A stretch of 25,533 nucleotides of DNA from an uncultured Elusimicrobium sp. GTDB lineage: Bacteria > Elusimicrobiota > Elusimicrobia > Elusimicrobiales > Elusimicrobiaceae. Of this stretch, positions 14,188 through 23,700 are shown one piece after another. The position numbers and the translations under genes were made by a program. The stretch is taken from positions 1-25,533 of the forward strand of contig CALAFB010000090.1 in assembly GCA_937891135.1 (NCBI GenBank). Reading direction: 5' to 3'. Within the stretch, counting starts at the first letter, position 1. Each line of letters opens with the position of its first letter. The notes beneath the pieces were generated by a model. It had not been told where the DNA came from, made no database searches, and saw only the letters and a program-made list of their open reading frames with translations.

Positions 14188-16791
14188 ATGAAAACAAGTA
14201 CTCAAATCCGTAACGGATATTTAAACTTTTTTAAATCCAAAGGACTGCCGATATTGCCTTCCAGTTCGCTCATTCCGCAAAATGACCCGACCCTATTATT
14301 TACTTCTGCCGGTATGGTACAGTTTAAAGCCAATTTTTTAGGCATTGATCATTCACTCAAAAACGCAGCCACCTGTCAAAAGTGCGTACGCACTACCGAT
14401 ATTGATAGTGTAGGTTTTACCGAACGGCACCTTACCTTTTTTGAAATGTTGGGCAATTTTTCATTTGGAGATTATTTTAAAAAAGAAGCCATTGCTTGGG
14501 CCTGGGAGTATTTAACGAAGGAGCTCGGTCTTTCGGCAGAAAAACTCTACGTCAGCATTTACAAAGGTGGCATCGCTCCGCGCGACGAAGAAGCGTACCA
14601 AATTTGGCAGCAGTTTGTACCGGCTAGCCATATTTTTGAATTAGCCGAAGCCGATAACTTTTGGACCATGGGCCCCACCGGGCCATGCGGCCCGTGCTCG
14701 GAAATTTATTACGATTTTGGCGACAAGGGCTGTACCAATCCGCATTGTGATATTACGTGTAACTGTGGACGGTTTGTGGAAATTTGGAATATTGTATTTG
14801 AAAGTTACAACCGTCAGGAAAATGGCACGTTGGCTCCGCTGCCGCATAACAACATTGATACGGGCATGGGATTGGAACGTTTGTGTATGGCGATACAAGG
14901 GGCCAAAAATGTATTTGAAACCGATCTATTTACCCCGCTTACTGCACAAGCTAAAAAAGATTTACACATTACAGGCAACACGCGTGAAGAAGTGGCTGCC
15001 TTGCGTATTATTGCGGATCATGCGCGCAGCTCCAGCTTTTTAATTGCGGAAGGGATTTTGCCTTCTAACGAAGGGCGCGGATATATTTTGCGCCGCTTAA
15101 TCCGCCGTGCGGTACGTTATGCCAAACTTATGGGTAATGAAAAACCTTATTTATATACGCTCGTGCCTGTAGTACAACAAATTTTTGCGGGCTTGTATCC
15201 GGAAATTGATAAAAACGCTTCACATATCCAAGATGTATTGAAACAAGAAGAAACCGCGTTTTTAAAAACGCTGGTTACCGGGGAAGAAAAACTGGCTGAG
15301 TTGCTTGCCAGCGGTGCGGCAACCATTTCTGGCGAAGATGCTTTTCACTTGCATGAAACATACGGCTTTCCGTTAGAATTAACCAAAGAAATTGCGCTTG
15401 CTAAAAATGTAAAAGTAGATGAAGAAGGCTACAAAGCCGCCAAAGCTGCCGCGCAGGAGAAAAGCCGTTCATACGCGGACGAATTTAGCAAAGGCAAAGT
15501 AATCGTTTTGCAAAAATTAGAAAATACGCTGCCCGCTACCCAGTTTGTAGGATATGAAACCTTGACGGCGCAGGCACGCGTGTTGTGCTTACTTAATGAC
15601 AAATTTGAAACGGTAGAGGCACTAAACGCAAGCGGATTTGCTGTATTTGACACGACGCCGTTTTATGCTGAATCCGGCGGGCAAGTAGGTGATAAAGGAG
15701 TCATTTTAGACGGTAAAGAAATCGCCCAAATTACAGACGTACAAAAACCGCTCGGCAAAATCTTCTTGCACCACGTAACCGGTACGCTGCACAACGGGCA
15801 AACGGTTACACTTTGTGTCAATGCGGATTTACGCAAACGCTGCATGGCCAACCATAGTGCCATTCACTTGATTAACGCGGCTCTGCGGCAAGTATTTGGG
15901 CCGACGGTGCACCAGAGTGGGTCTTTTGTATCGCCGGAGCGGTTCCGTTTTGACTATACACTTTCTAAAACTCCCAAGCAAGAAGAATTAAACAAAGCTT
16001 GGCAAATTGCGAATAAGGCCGCCCAAGCTGCACTTCCCGTTATGTGCCAGACGCGTCCTTTAGCCGATGCCGATAAACTGGGTGCCGTTACGCTATTGGG
16101 CGAAACGTATGCCGACCCGGCACGCTTTGTGCTCATGGGCGGCAATTTTGAACACCCGGAGCAAAAATACAGTTTGGAATTATGTGCAGGTACGCACGTG
16201 AAAAACACGGCCGACGTTATTACGGTAATGGTTTTAAAAGAAGGTTCCGTTTCCGCTGGTGTACGGCGTATTGAGGGCGTAGCCGGGTATGCCGCACTAG
16301 ACTATTTAAAAGAAATCAATAAACAGGCTGAAGCGTTGGCTACTCGGTTAGCAGTACCTGCCAAGGACGTATTTACGCGTGTGAACGTAATTATGGACGA
16401 ACTGAAAGAAGTGAAAAAAAATTACGAACAGTTCCGCCAAAAAACCTTAGCTGCGGGTGGCGTGAATGAAATGAGTTTTACCTTGAAAAACGGTACCACG
16501 GTTATTCTGCGTAAAGCCGACGAGGCCCAGCCCAAGGAATTACGCAATATTGCCGACACGCTAGCACAAAAACAAAAACAAGCACTTGTGATTGTAACGT
16601 GCGATCATGACGGGAAGCGTTCGTTTGTAGTCAAAATGGCGGGCAAACTGCCGAATACCGATGCGGTAACCGTGGCCAAACAGTTGGCGGAAAACTTACA
16701 TGGCCGCGCCGGCGGACGGGCCGATTTTGCCCAAGGCGGCGGCGAAGCCAAAGAGCCTATGGAAAAGTTGCTCAGCACGTTGGCGGCCTAA
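14188..16791 (+). CDS. alaS: Alanyl-tRNA synthetase
   Basis: 867-residue class II synthetase that charges tRNA-Ala and clears mischarged Ser/Gly-tRNA. The catalytic domain has motif 2 (FTERHLTFFEMLGNFSFGDY, 77-96), the PTGPCGPCSEIYYD block and the compact cysteine-rich insert GCTNPHCDITCNCGRF (181-196), which probably binds zinc. The editing domain has the HxxxH (H556, H560) and CxxxH (C666, H670) zinc ligands. The C-Ala domain ends in GGRADFAQGGG (842-852). Length is normal. The upstream palindrome 14148-14167 overlaps the promoter. Its cognate tRNA-Ala(GGC) lies 3.4 kb downstream on the same strand. The terminator at 16812-16835 follows. Confidence 0.98.
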   Translation: MKTSTQIRNGYLNFFKSKGLPILPSSSLIPQNDPTLLFTSAGMVQFKANFLGIDHSLKNAATCQKCVRTTDIDSVGFTERHLTFFEMLGNFSFGDYFKKEAIAWAWEYLTKELGLSAEKLYVSIYKGGIAPRDEEAYQIWQQFVPASHIFELAEADNFWTMGPTGPCGPCSEIYYDFGDKGCTNPHCDITCNCGRFVEIWNIVFESYNRQENGTLAPLPHNNIDTGMGLERLCMAIQGAKNVFETDLFTPLTAQAKKDLHITGNTREEVAALRIIADHARSSSFLIAEGILPSNEGRGYILRRLIRRAVRYAKLMGNEKPYLYTLVPVVQQIFAGLYPEIDKNASHIQDVLKQEETAFLKTLVTGEEKLAELLASGAATISGEDAFHLHETYGFPLELTKEIALAKNVKVDEEGYKAAKAAAQEKSRSYADEFSKGKVIVLQKLENTLPATQFVGYETLTAQARVLCLLNDKFETVEALNASGFAVFDTTPFYAESGGQVGDKGVILDGKEIAQITDVQKPLGKIFLHHVTGTLHNGQTVTLCVNADLRKRCMANHSAIHLINAALRQVFGPTVHQSGSFVSPERFRFDYTLSKTPKQEELNKAWQIANKAAQAALPVMCQTRPLADADKLGAVTLLGETYADPARFVLMGGNFEHPEQKYSLELCAGTHVKNTADVITVMVLKEGSVSAGVRRIEGVAGYAALDYLKEINKQAEALATRLAVPAKDVFTRVNVIMDELKEVKKNYEQFRQKTLAAGGVNEMSFTLKNGTTVILRKADEAQPKELRNIADTLAQKQKQALVIVTCDHDGKRSFVVKMAGKLPNTDAVTVAKQLAENLHGRAGGRADFAQGGGEAKEPMEKLLSTLAA

Positions 16792-16804
16792 GACAGATTG
16801 TAAC

Positions 16805-17001
16805 TATAGAAAAAGACCTCTGTATCCGCAGAGGTCTATATTTAATTCATTTTAGGCAAACATTGAGCACTCAAGTAAAAGCTCATGACTTCTTTTACTT
16901 AAGTGCTTCTGATGGCCGTCCTTGGATTTTGATCGTGCGTTCTCTATAAACGCCCTTCCTTGCGGAACTCCAAAAACAGAATACAAATTGTCTATTACTT
17001 C
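16805..17001 (-). ncRNA. Structured RNA copy D (stand-alone, short form)
   Basis: This fills most of the alaS-rmuC gap. Read on the minus strand it starts with ATTCTGTTTTTGGA like B and C. P1: GTTTTTGGA (complement of 16969-16977) with TCCAAGGAC (complement of 16918-16926), two G-U pairs. Inside are TTCC-GCAA-GGAA and GCGTT...AACGC; the latter aligns with P2 of copy C. The P4 equivalent is a 16-bp stem with one G-U pair (complement of 16866-16881 and 16892-16907). I find no P6 or pseudoknot partner; the RNA runs into the terminator at 16812-16835. With the promoter at 17008-17013 this predicts a transcript of about 195 nt and no coding region. Confidence 0.65.
16812..16835. terminator. Bidirectional terminator of alaS and RNA copy D
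   Basis: Perfect 9-bp stem AGACCTCTG (16812-16820) / CAGAGGTCT (16827-16835) with a 6-base loop. On the minus strand it is followed by TTTTTCTAT, a good U tract for RNA copy D; on the plus strand by ATATTTAATT for alaS. Confidence 0.85.
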
Positions 17002-17007
17002 CCCTTC

Positions 17008-17016
17008 ATTGTAACA
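17008..17016 (-). promoter_or_regulatory. Extended -10 promoter of RNA copy D
   Basis: On the minus strand TGTTACAAT in the block AATATGTTACAATGAAGG, similar to ATTATGTTAAAATA before copies B and C. It is divergent from, and overlaps upstream sequence of, the rmuC promoter. Confidence 0.55.
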
Positions 17017-17026
17017 TATTTTTCAA

Positions 17027-17056
17027 TTGGACTATATTCCCTCAAATTGTTATGAT
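17027..17056 (+). promoter_or_regulatory. Promoter of rmuC
   Basis: TTGGAC (17027-17032), 18-base spacer, TATGAT (17051-17056). Transcription would begin near 17063, so the untranslated leader is about 11 bases and starts at the AAGGAG. Confidence 0.65.
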
Positions 17057-17073
17057 AATTGGAAGGAGATTTT

Positions 17074-18291
17074 ATGGAACTATTACTCGTTTTTTTAGCT
17101 GGTTTTTTGCTGGCAGGAGTACCGGCTTATTTTAAACTCAAACAGTTCTCCGTCCGTGCCCAACAAGCCGAATTAGAAACTGCCCGCTTGATGGAACGCA
17201 CCCGCGGGCAGGAACAATTTGTGCGGGATTTACTGGCGGAACAAGACAAAAAATTTACTGCATTGCAAGAAACTTCCAAAGCGGCTTTTAAGCAGCTGGC
17301 TGCCGACTCTTTAAAAACCCAAAAGGACGAACTGACTGCCAAAAATACAGATTTGCTGACTCCCTTAAAAGAAACCATGGACCGTTTTTCTAAAGAAATG
17401 GGTACGTTACGCACCGAAGCTGCCCAGCGGCATGGTGCGTTGCAAACCGCTTTGGACCAAACCAAAACGCTCAATGAGAAACTTTCTCAAGAAGCTCAAA
17501 ACTTAACTACTGCACTTAAAAACCCTAAAACCCAAGGGACTTGGGGAGAAATCATTTTAGAAGATGTGCTGACTTCTATCGGGCTACGGGAAGGAATAGA
17601 ATTTGATAAACAATCTTCTCTTAAAAATGACGAAGGAGCCCGTCGTCAGCCAGATTTTATTGTTCATTTACCGCAAGGACGGGATTTGATTATTGATTCC
17701 AAAATGTCCTTGAACAGTTATACAAAATGGGCCAATGCTACGGACGAAACCGAAAAATGTGCATTATTAAAAGAACATACCCGCGCCGTAGAAGAACATA
17801 TTAAAGAATTAGCTGCCAAGGATTATCCCAAACTCCTTAAAAACGAAAAATTGGACTTTACCCTCATGTTCATCCCTATTGAATATGCGTATTTTGCAGC
17901 CCTGCAAGAAAACCCGGCTTTAAATGACTTTGCCCGCCGGCACCGTATTTATATTGTAACGGCTTCCAACTTACTGACAGTATTGCAAATTACCGAACAT
18001 TTGTGGCAGGTAGAACACAGCACGCAAATGATGCATCAAATTTTTAAAACGGCCCAGGATATGCACGAGCGCGTGGGGCGGTTTTTGGAACGGATGGAAG
18101 ATTTGGAGCATAAAATTACTGGGGTACAAAAATCCTACGCAGCCGCTACCAAAAGTTTAACCGGACCGCAAAGTATTTTAACATCTGCCAAACAGTTGGA
18201 ACAACTGCGGATTAAATCAGCTAAAAAACTACCGGATACTGTCGAAGTATCTTCCGAAACACCTGCTTTGCCCGAAGACAAGGTCCACTAA
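17074..18291 (+). CDS. rmuC: DNA recombination protein RmuC homologue
   Basis: 405 residues. An N-terminal membrane helix (1-22, MELLLVFLAGFLLAGVPAYF) leads into a long coiled coil (about 25-150), then the conserved RmuC core with PD-(D/E)xK-like nuclease features: GTWGEIILEDVLTSIGL, RRQPDFIVHLPQ and LIIDSKMSLNSY. Family members limit inversions and recombination at inverted repeats, which is relevant in a region full of palindromic repeats, although that link is only suggestive. Start ATG 17074 has AAGGAG five bases upstream; the in-frame TTG 17059 overlaps the promoter. The aldolase gene follows 18 bases after its stop. Confidence 0.93.
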   Translation: MELLLVFLAGFLLAGVPAYFKLKQFSVRAQQAELETARLMERTRGQEQFVRDLLAEQDKKFTALQETSKAAFKQLAADSLKTQKDELTAKNTDLLTPLKETMDRFSKEMGTLRTEAAQRHGALQTALDQTKTLNEKLSQEAQNLTTALKNPKTQGTWGEIILEDVLTSIGLREGIEFDKQSSLKNDEGARRQPDFIVHLPQGRDLIIDSKMSLNSYTKWANATDETEKCALLKEHTRAVEEHIKELAAKDYPKLLKNEKLDFTLMFIPIEYAYFAALQENPALNDFARRHRIYIVTASNLLTVLQITEHLWQVEHSTQMMHQIFKTAQDMHERVGRFLERMEDLEHKITGVQKSYAAATKSLTGPQSILTSAKQLEQLRIKSAKKLPDTVEVSSETPALPEDKVH

Positions 18292-18309
18292 AAAAGGTAA
18301 AATGTAACT

Positions 18310-19353
18310 ATGATTCGGTTTAATTGTGATTATAGCGAAGGGGCACATCCCCGTATTTTAGAACGGCTTACGCAAACCAATTTAGAGCAATCTGCCGGTT
18401 ATGGCAACGACCCGTATTGCCGTCAAGCGGCGGAAGTCATTAAAACCTTGTGCCGGTGCCCGCGAGCGGAAGTACATTTTTTAACAGGCGGTACGCAAAC
18501 AAATTTAACGGTACTGGCAGCGTGTTCACGCCCGTACCAAAGTATTATTTCGGCCGTATCGGGTCATATTAACGTACATGAAGCCGGGGCTATTGAAGCC
18601 ACCGGGCATCGTATTGAATCCTTGCCGGAACAATACGGCAAAATTACGGCTTCCCAAATTTCCCATTTTTGCAAAGCCCATTGGGAAGATGACAATCCGG
18701 AATTTGCCCCTCAGCCGCGCACGGTATATCTTTCGTTCCCTACGGAATACGGAACCTTATATTCCCTTCAAGAATTACAAGATATCCGCCACGCTTGTGA
18801 TGAAAACCATTTGTTTTTATTTATAGACGGTGCCCGGTTAGGTTATGGGCTGACTGCACCCGGCAATGATGTTACCCTAGCTGATATCGCTGCATTAGCC
18901 GATGTATTTTATATTGGCGGAACAAAAATCGGGGCATTATTTGGCGAAGCGGTTGTCATCTGCAACCCTAAATTACAAAAAGACTTCCGTTATTTTATGA
19001 AACAAAAAGGGGGTATTTTAGCCAAAGGGCGTTTGCTGGGCTTGCAGTTTTTGACATTGTTTGAGGATAATTTGTATTTTGAAATTTCCAAACATGCCAA
19101 TCAAATGGCCGAACGCATTAAAATTGCTTGCCAACACGAGGGATTTGCCTTTTTGTATGAATCCCCTACCAACCAACAATTCCCCATTTTGCCTAATGAA
19201 TTACTGTCCCAGTTAGAAGAAATTTATGCGTTTGCCCATATCAAACGGGTAGATAAAACCCATACTGCTATCCGCATTTGTACCAGTTGGGCCACACGCC
19301 CGGAAGATGTAGACCAATTAGTGGCCGATTTACACAAATTCAGGAGGAACTAA
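18310..19353 (+). CDS. Threonine aldolase-like PLP enzyme (beta-eliminating lyase family)
   Basis: 347-residue fold-type I PLP enzyme, most like low-specificity L-threonine aldolase, which splits threonine or allo-threonine to glycine and acetaldehyde. Visible features: HFLTGGTQTNLTVL (56-69) binding the PLP phosphate, DGARLGYGL (173-181) with the aspartate that contacts the pyridine nitrogen, and K206 in YIGGTKIGALFGE as Schiff-base lysine. The C-terminal small domain ends in RICTSWATRPEDVDQLV. Its stop codon overlaps the start of nfo by one base (TAATG), so the two are translationally coupled. Aromatic amino acid beta-eliminating lyases share the Pfam family; the short length favours the aldolase. 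Confidence 0.88.
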   Translation: MIRFNCDYSEGAHPRILERLTQTNLEQSAGYGNDPYCRQAAEVIKTLCRCPRAEVHFLTGGTQTNLTVLAACSRPYQSIISAVSGHINVHEAGAIEATGHRIESLPEQYGKITASQISHFCKAHWEDDNPEFAPQPRTVYLSFPTEYGTLYSLQELQDIRHACDENHLFLFIDGARLGYGLTAPGNDVTLADIAALADVFYIGGTKIGALFGEAVVICNPKLQKDFRYFMKQKGGILAKGRLLGLQFLTLFEDNLYFEISKHANQMAERIKIACQHEGFAFLYESPTNQQFPILPNELLSQLEEIYAFAHIKRVDKTHTAIRICTSWATRPEDVDQLVADLHKFRRN

Positions 19354-20183
19354 TGCTGCATATCGGGTGTCATTTATCCAGTTCCGGCGGATTTGAATCC
19401 ATGGGCCAAACGGCACTTGCTATCGGGGCCGATACATTTCAATTTTTTACGCGTAATCCACGCGGTGCCCGCGCTAAAGACATAGATCCGCAGGATGCTG
19501 CCCGGTTGCAAAACCTGATGCACGCACATCACTTCGCGCCGATTATTGCACATGCTCCGTATACGTTGAATCCAGCCTCTGCTGACGTAAAAGTATGGGA
19601 CTTTGCCCTCATGACGTTTGCTGATGATTTAAAACGCATGGAATATTTACCCGGAAACTTGTATAACTTTCACCCGGGTTCACACGTAGGCCAAGGTGTA
19701 GACAAGGGCATTGAACTCATTATCCACACATTAAATGAAATCCTAGATCCCCAGCAACATACTACCGTTTTGCTGGAAACTATGTCAGGCAAAGGTAGTG
19801 AGATTGGCGGGAAATTTGACGAATTAAAACGTATTTTAGACGGTGTCAAACACAACCAACTACTAGGCGTCTGTTTGGATACGTGCCACATAAATGATGC
19901 GGGATATTCGCTTATAAAATTAGATGACACGCTGACAAAATTTGATAAACAAGTAGGGCTTAAATTAGTAAGAGCTGTGCACATTAACGACAGTTTAAAT
20001 CCGTTAAGTGCTCACAAAGACCGCCATGCTTGTATTGGCGAAGGTACGATTGGCACAAAAACATTAGCAGGGGTAATTAACCACCCCGCACTCAAACATT
20101 TGCCGTTTTGTTTGGAAACTCCGAATGATTTGGACGGCTATGCGCGCGAAATAAAACTACTGCGCGGTTTGTATAAAGAATAA
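19353..20183 (+). CDS. nfo: Endonuclease IV (AP endonuclease)
   Basis: 276-residue zinc-dependent TIM-barrel AP endonuclease of base excision repair; cuts 5' to abasic sites and trims 3' blocking groups. Metal-ligand motifs are in order: IIAHAPY (H), NFHPGSHVG (H), LLETMSG (E), GVCLDTCHINDAGY (D, H), AVHINDSLNPLSAHKDRHACIGEG (H, D, H) and FCLETP (E). Length matches the ~280-residue family. ATG 19353 is chosen: AGGAGG lies at 19342-19347 and the protein then begins IGCHLSSSGG as usual; the frame open from 19278 lies inside the aldolase gene. The tRNA-Ala promoter begins two bases after its stop. Confidence 0.96.
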   Translation: MLHIGCHLSSSGGFESMGQTALAIGADTFQFFTRNPRGARAKDIDPQDAARLQNLMHAHHFAPIIAHAPYTLNPASADVKVWDFALMTFADDLKRMEYLPGNLYNFHPGSHVGQGVDKGIELIIHTLNEILDPQQHTTVLLETMSGKGSEIGGKFDELKRILDGVKHNQLLGVCLDTCHINDAGYSLIKLDDTLTKFDKQVGLKLVRAVHINDSLNPLSAHKDRHACIGEGTIGTKTLAGVINHPALKHLPFCLETPNDLDGYAREIKLLRGLYKE

Positions 20184-20184
20184 G

Positions 20185-20213
20185 TTGCTTTTTGGGTATA
20201 GAATTGCTATACT
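20185..20213 (+). promoter_or_regulatory. Promoter of tRNA-Ala
   Basis: TTGCTT (20185-20190), 17-base spacer, TATACT (20208-20213) with TG at the extended position (TGCTATACT). Start of transcription would be near 20220, five bases before the tRNA. Confidence 0.75.
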
Positions 20214-20224
20214 ATATGTATAAC

Positions 20225-20297
20225 GGGCCTGTAGCTCAGCTGGGAGAGCGCCTGCATGGCATGCAGGAGGTCGCAAGTTCGATCCTTGTCAGGTCCA
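20225..20297 (+). tRNA. tRNA-Ala (anticodon GGC)
   Basis: 73-nt cloverleaf. Acceptor GGGCCTG pairs with CAGGTCC (one G-U), discriminator A. Anticodon stem CCTGC/GCAGG encloses the loop ATGGCAT, giving GGC. T arm GCAAG-TTCGATC-CTTGT. The CCA tail is not encoded (the sequence continues AAAATT), so it must be added by a CCA-adding enzyme. Confidence 0.97.
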
Positions 20298-20303
20298 AAA
20301 TTT

Positions 20304-20331
20304 AAAACCTCGCGAAAGCGGGGTTTTATTT
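20304..20331 (+). terminator. Terminator of tRNA-Ala
   Basis: AAAACCTCGC (20304-20313) / GCGGGGTTTT (20318-20327), 10 pairs with one G-U, capped by a GAAA tetraloop and followed by ATTTT. Confidence 0.88.
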
Positions 20332-20365
20332 TGGCTTGCAGGCGCTAGTCAACGCCAAATGGCCA

Positions 20366-20398
20366 GGGTCGCAAGTTGGGGCTTCGTCAGGTCCACCA
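20366..20398 (+). pseudogene. tRNA 3'-half remnant with encoded CCA
   Basis: GGGTCGCAAGTTGGGGCTTC plus GTCAGGTCCACCA reproduces the T-arm and acceptor 3' strand of the tRNA-Ala 100 bases upstream (shared GGTCGCAAGTT and GTCAGGTCCA), but continues with a true CCA, which the intact gene lacks. I find no matching 5' acceptor strand, D arm or anticodon arm in front of it. It may be a decayed second tRNA or a scar left by an element that integrated at the tRNA 3' end. Confidence 0.55.
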
Positions 20399-20413
20399 TT
20401 TGGAAAATTCTTC

Positions 20414-20433
20414 GTTCTCGGGCGAGAACTTTT
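20414..20433 (+). terminator. Hairpin with T run after the tRNA remnant
   Basis: GTTCTC (20414-20419) / GAGAAC (20424-20429) with a 4-base loop, followed by TTTT. It lies between the remnant and the convergent gene ending at 20436. Confidence 0.55.
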
Positions 20434-20435
20434 GC

Positions 20436-20780
20436 TTAATTACAAAAAAAACTAGAAAAAGAACATAAGTATATGCGGAGCCATAGTACTAATGCTCCAC
20501 TTCCCAGAATCGTTATTGCTAGGTTTAACACAAGACCCGGGATAATTAAGTGTTTGGGGACAAGCCATCCTTTAAGATTGCGTTTTTTAGCATACCATTT
20601 TTCAACTGCATATCCTCCCCAGAATAGTAAATTTAGTAAGCCAGATATACCTAAAATGAAATATAAAGCTAACCAGCGTAGCATGTGATGTTCTTCAAAA
20701 TACCACCATACAAGTCCAACGAGCTCCAAATAACCGGCCAAAACACTAATAAGAGTACATAACCTGTAGTTCTTTTTCAT
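20436..20780 (-). CDS. Small membrane protein downstream of the acyltransferase fusion
   Basis: 114 residues, not recognised. Three hydrophobic segments (about 8-27, 34-55 and 78-102) separated by basic stretches (EKWYAKKRNLKGW) suggest three membrane helices with the N-terminus preceded by KKNYR. Its ATG abuts the stop of the fusion gene (no gap), with AAGGAG inside the end of that gene, so it is the third gene of the MarR-fusion operon. It ends FSSFFCN, a hydrophobic tail. Function unknown; a role with the lipid-remodelling enzyme is only suggested by position. Confidence 0.75.
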   Translation of the reverse strand: MKKNYRLCTLISVLAGYLELVGLVWWYFEEHHMLRWLALYFILGISGLLNLLFWGGYAVEKWYAKKRNLKGWLVPKHLIIPGLVLNLAITILGSGALVLWLRIYLCSFSSFFCN

Positions 20781-23700
20781 TTACTTTGCTCCTTGCAACG
20801 CCATTTCTTTAAGTTTAACGTAATCTACTTTGCCTGTACCCATAAGAGGAATTTCTTCCACTATACGAATCGTTTTGGGGACGGCCAGTTCACTAAGGCC
20901 TTTTTCTTTAAAAGCGACCAGCAAGGCCCCACGTTCGGCGGTAGGTTCTGTGGTAAACAGCACGAGTTGCTCGCCCTTTTTCTCATCAGGGATATTTACT
21001 ACCGCATGCATTTTGTTCGGCCAAAGTGCATTGATTTCCGTTTCTACGGCAGTTAAAGAAATCATTTCGCCCGCAATTTTGGCGAAGCGTTTGGCACGGC
21101 CCAAAATAAACACAAATCCATCTTCGTCTACGCGCACAATATCGCCCGTATCATACCAACCGTCTTGCGGCGGCTCTAATACACCGGGGTTGCTATCGCG
21201 CAGATACCCCGCCATAATGTTGGCTCCTTTGACGAGCAGTTTCCCACCGTCTTCCACACCGGGGATTTGTTCCAACTTATATTCAATACCCGGTAACAGG
21301 CGGCCCACACTACCGCGTTTGAAATACATGGGTGTATTGACGGCCATTACAGGCGCGGTTTCGGTCGCTCCGTATCCTTCCATCACACGCAAGCCGAATT
21401 GGTCGTAATATTTACGGATGGTTTCTTCCTTGAGTTTTTCCGCACCCACCACCGCTAAACGTACCGAGTAAAAATCATACGGGTGAGCCATTTTGGCATA
21501 ACCGTTAAAGAACGTATCTGTACCAAAAATAATGGTGGCGTTACTATCATAAATGAGTTCCGGCACAATGCGGTAATGCAACGGGGACGGATAGAAAAAC
21601 ACCGGCACCCCGCACAAAAGCGGAAGTAATGTTCCTACCGTGAGTCCAAACGAATGAAAAATGGGCATGGCGTTAAACACACGGTCTTTAAGCCCAAAGT
21701 CCAGCACGCTTTGCAGTTGCAAACGGTTGGCTTGGATGTTTTCATGGGAGAGCACAACTCCTTTTGGCGTACCTTCGCTGCCTGATGTAAAAAGGACTAC
21801 TGCCGGATCTTTGGGGCTTACGTTACCGCGCACCATTTTATAATAACGGCGCGGGAAGTAAGAGGCTGTTAAACCAACTAGTTTATCCCAGGTAGTAATC
21901 TCTTTTTTCAAATCTTCCAGGTATACCAGATTGAGCCCGGCTTGTTTTAGTGCAGCAGCCGTTTCTAATAACCCACCCTGTTCCAAAAAGGTTTTAGAAG
22001 TAAACACGGTAGAAATCTGGGCCGCTTTACAACATGCCAACATATTTTTTACACCGGAAGAAAAATTGAGCATACACGGTGTAATGTTAAACGCACGCAT
22101 GCCAAAAAAAGCTATTACACTAGCTGTCATATTCGGCAGTAAAAACCCCGCCATTTCACCCGGTTTTTGGTGTTTGGCAATTTGTTTGCCAAGTACAAAG
22201 ACTGCCGTCAAAAATTGCCCGAAATTTAAGGGATGGCGCGTGGCATCATTGATAATACGTTTGTTACGTCCAACCAGTTCATACGCATCTAACAAAGAAT
22301 CAAACAATGTTTCCTGTGCATTGCCGGCCTCATACTTCATATTGACCATAATGTCATACAACCCGCGGGCGGCCGCCAAACGGCGTGCCTTGCCTTTTGC
22401 GTTCTCATCAATCTGCAAGGTTTTAGGGGATTGAATGGTAATCGTAATTTTACTTTGCGGCCGTGTTTTTAACTGCGTACCAAAACGGGAAAATAATGAG
22501 TATTGGCTCCCTTCCAAACAAATAGGTAGTAGTTGGGCATTACTTTTATCGGCAATCATAGCTGGCCCGGGGTAAATTTTCATAAGTCCGCCCGTTGTTG
22601 TAATGCGGCCTTCCGGGAAAATGACGACCGGCTTACCGGATTTTACTTCCTCAATAATAGACTTCACAGCCATCGGGTTAGTGGGGTCAATCGGGAAGTA
22701 TTTGACGAGGTGCAAGAAAGGCTTAACCCACCACTTTTGGCTAACATACGTATCAATGGCAAAATACAAATTGTCAGGCAAATACACCCACAATAAAACA
22801 GCGTCTAAAAATGAAGTATGGTTGGCAATAATAAGTACGTTGCCTTTTAAATTTTTCCAATTTTCCAAGCCGTTTACCTTTACGCCATATACAAAATTAA
22901 GTACCCGCGTTAAGACCATACGAATAATATGCTGAGGTAATAATCCGCAGATATAAATGGCAGCTAATGCGTTCAAAAAGGCAATTATGCCGAAGACGGC
23001 CGGTATCGTAAAATGCAGAGCTAGTAAAAGCGCACAAAATCCACTTCCCGCCACCATAAACAATGCGTTGATAATGTTATTGGTAGCAATCACACGGGAA
23101 CGAGTATCTTCGGTTGCTAAAAATTGGAGCATCGCATTAAGCGGTACAATATATAAACCGCCACATACCGCAAAACCAAGTAAATCAAGTGTAATGCGTT
23201 TACCCGCAAATGTCATCAAAAATGCTTTATAATCTACCGACAATGCAGATGATACGTAGCCGGAAGTGGCACACGCCAAATCTGCCAAAAACAGGGTCAT
23301 TAAAAGCGCACTAACGGGCACATATTTACTGGTAATTTCGCCTTTTACTAAAAATTGGCACAATAGTGAACCAAGCCCAATTCCACACGAAAAAAGCGTC
23401 AGTAAAAAAGTAAACAACCCGGGGGTGCCATTTAAAATATCATGTGCCAAAGAAGGCATTTGTGCAACAAGCGCGGTGCCCAACATCCAAAACCAAGAAA
23501 TACCTAAAATACACAAGAAAATATGATGGTTTTGCTTAGCGAATGCCATATTTTTCCACGTGCTACGGATGAAGTTTTTATCTACTTTTAAACCTGCGTT
23601 AGCCGGTTTCTGAGCCGGAATAAACAAACTGGTAAGCAAACCCAGCAACGCTACCCCTAAAATAATGCCTGGCAACCACAGTTCATTAGCGGTAATGATT

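Noticed and set aside
18086..18096. GTTTTTGGA inside rmuC as a further RNA copy
   Set aside because: Only the short P1-like string matches; no upstream ATTCTG, no hairpin and no partner strand, and it is within a conserved gene.
19278..19352. 25-codon extension of endonuclease IV
   Set aside because: Inside the aldolase gene; AGGAGG and the family's normal N-terminus point to ATG 19353.
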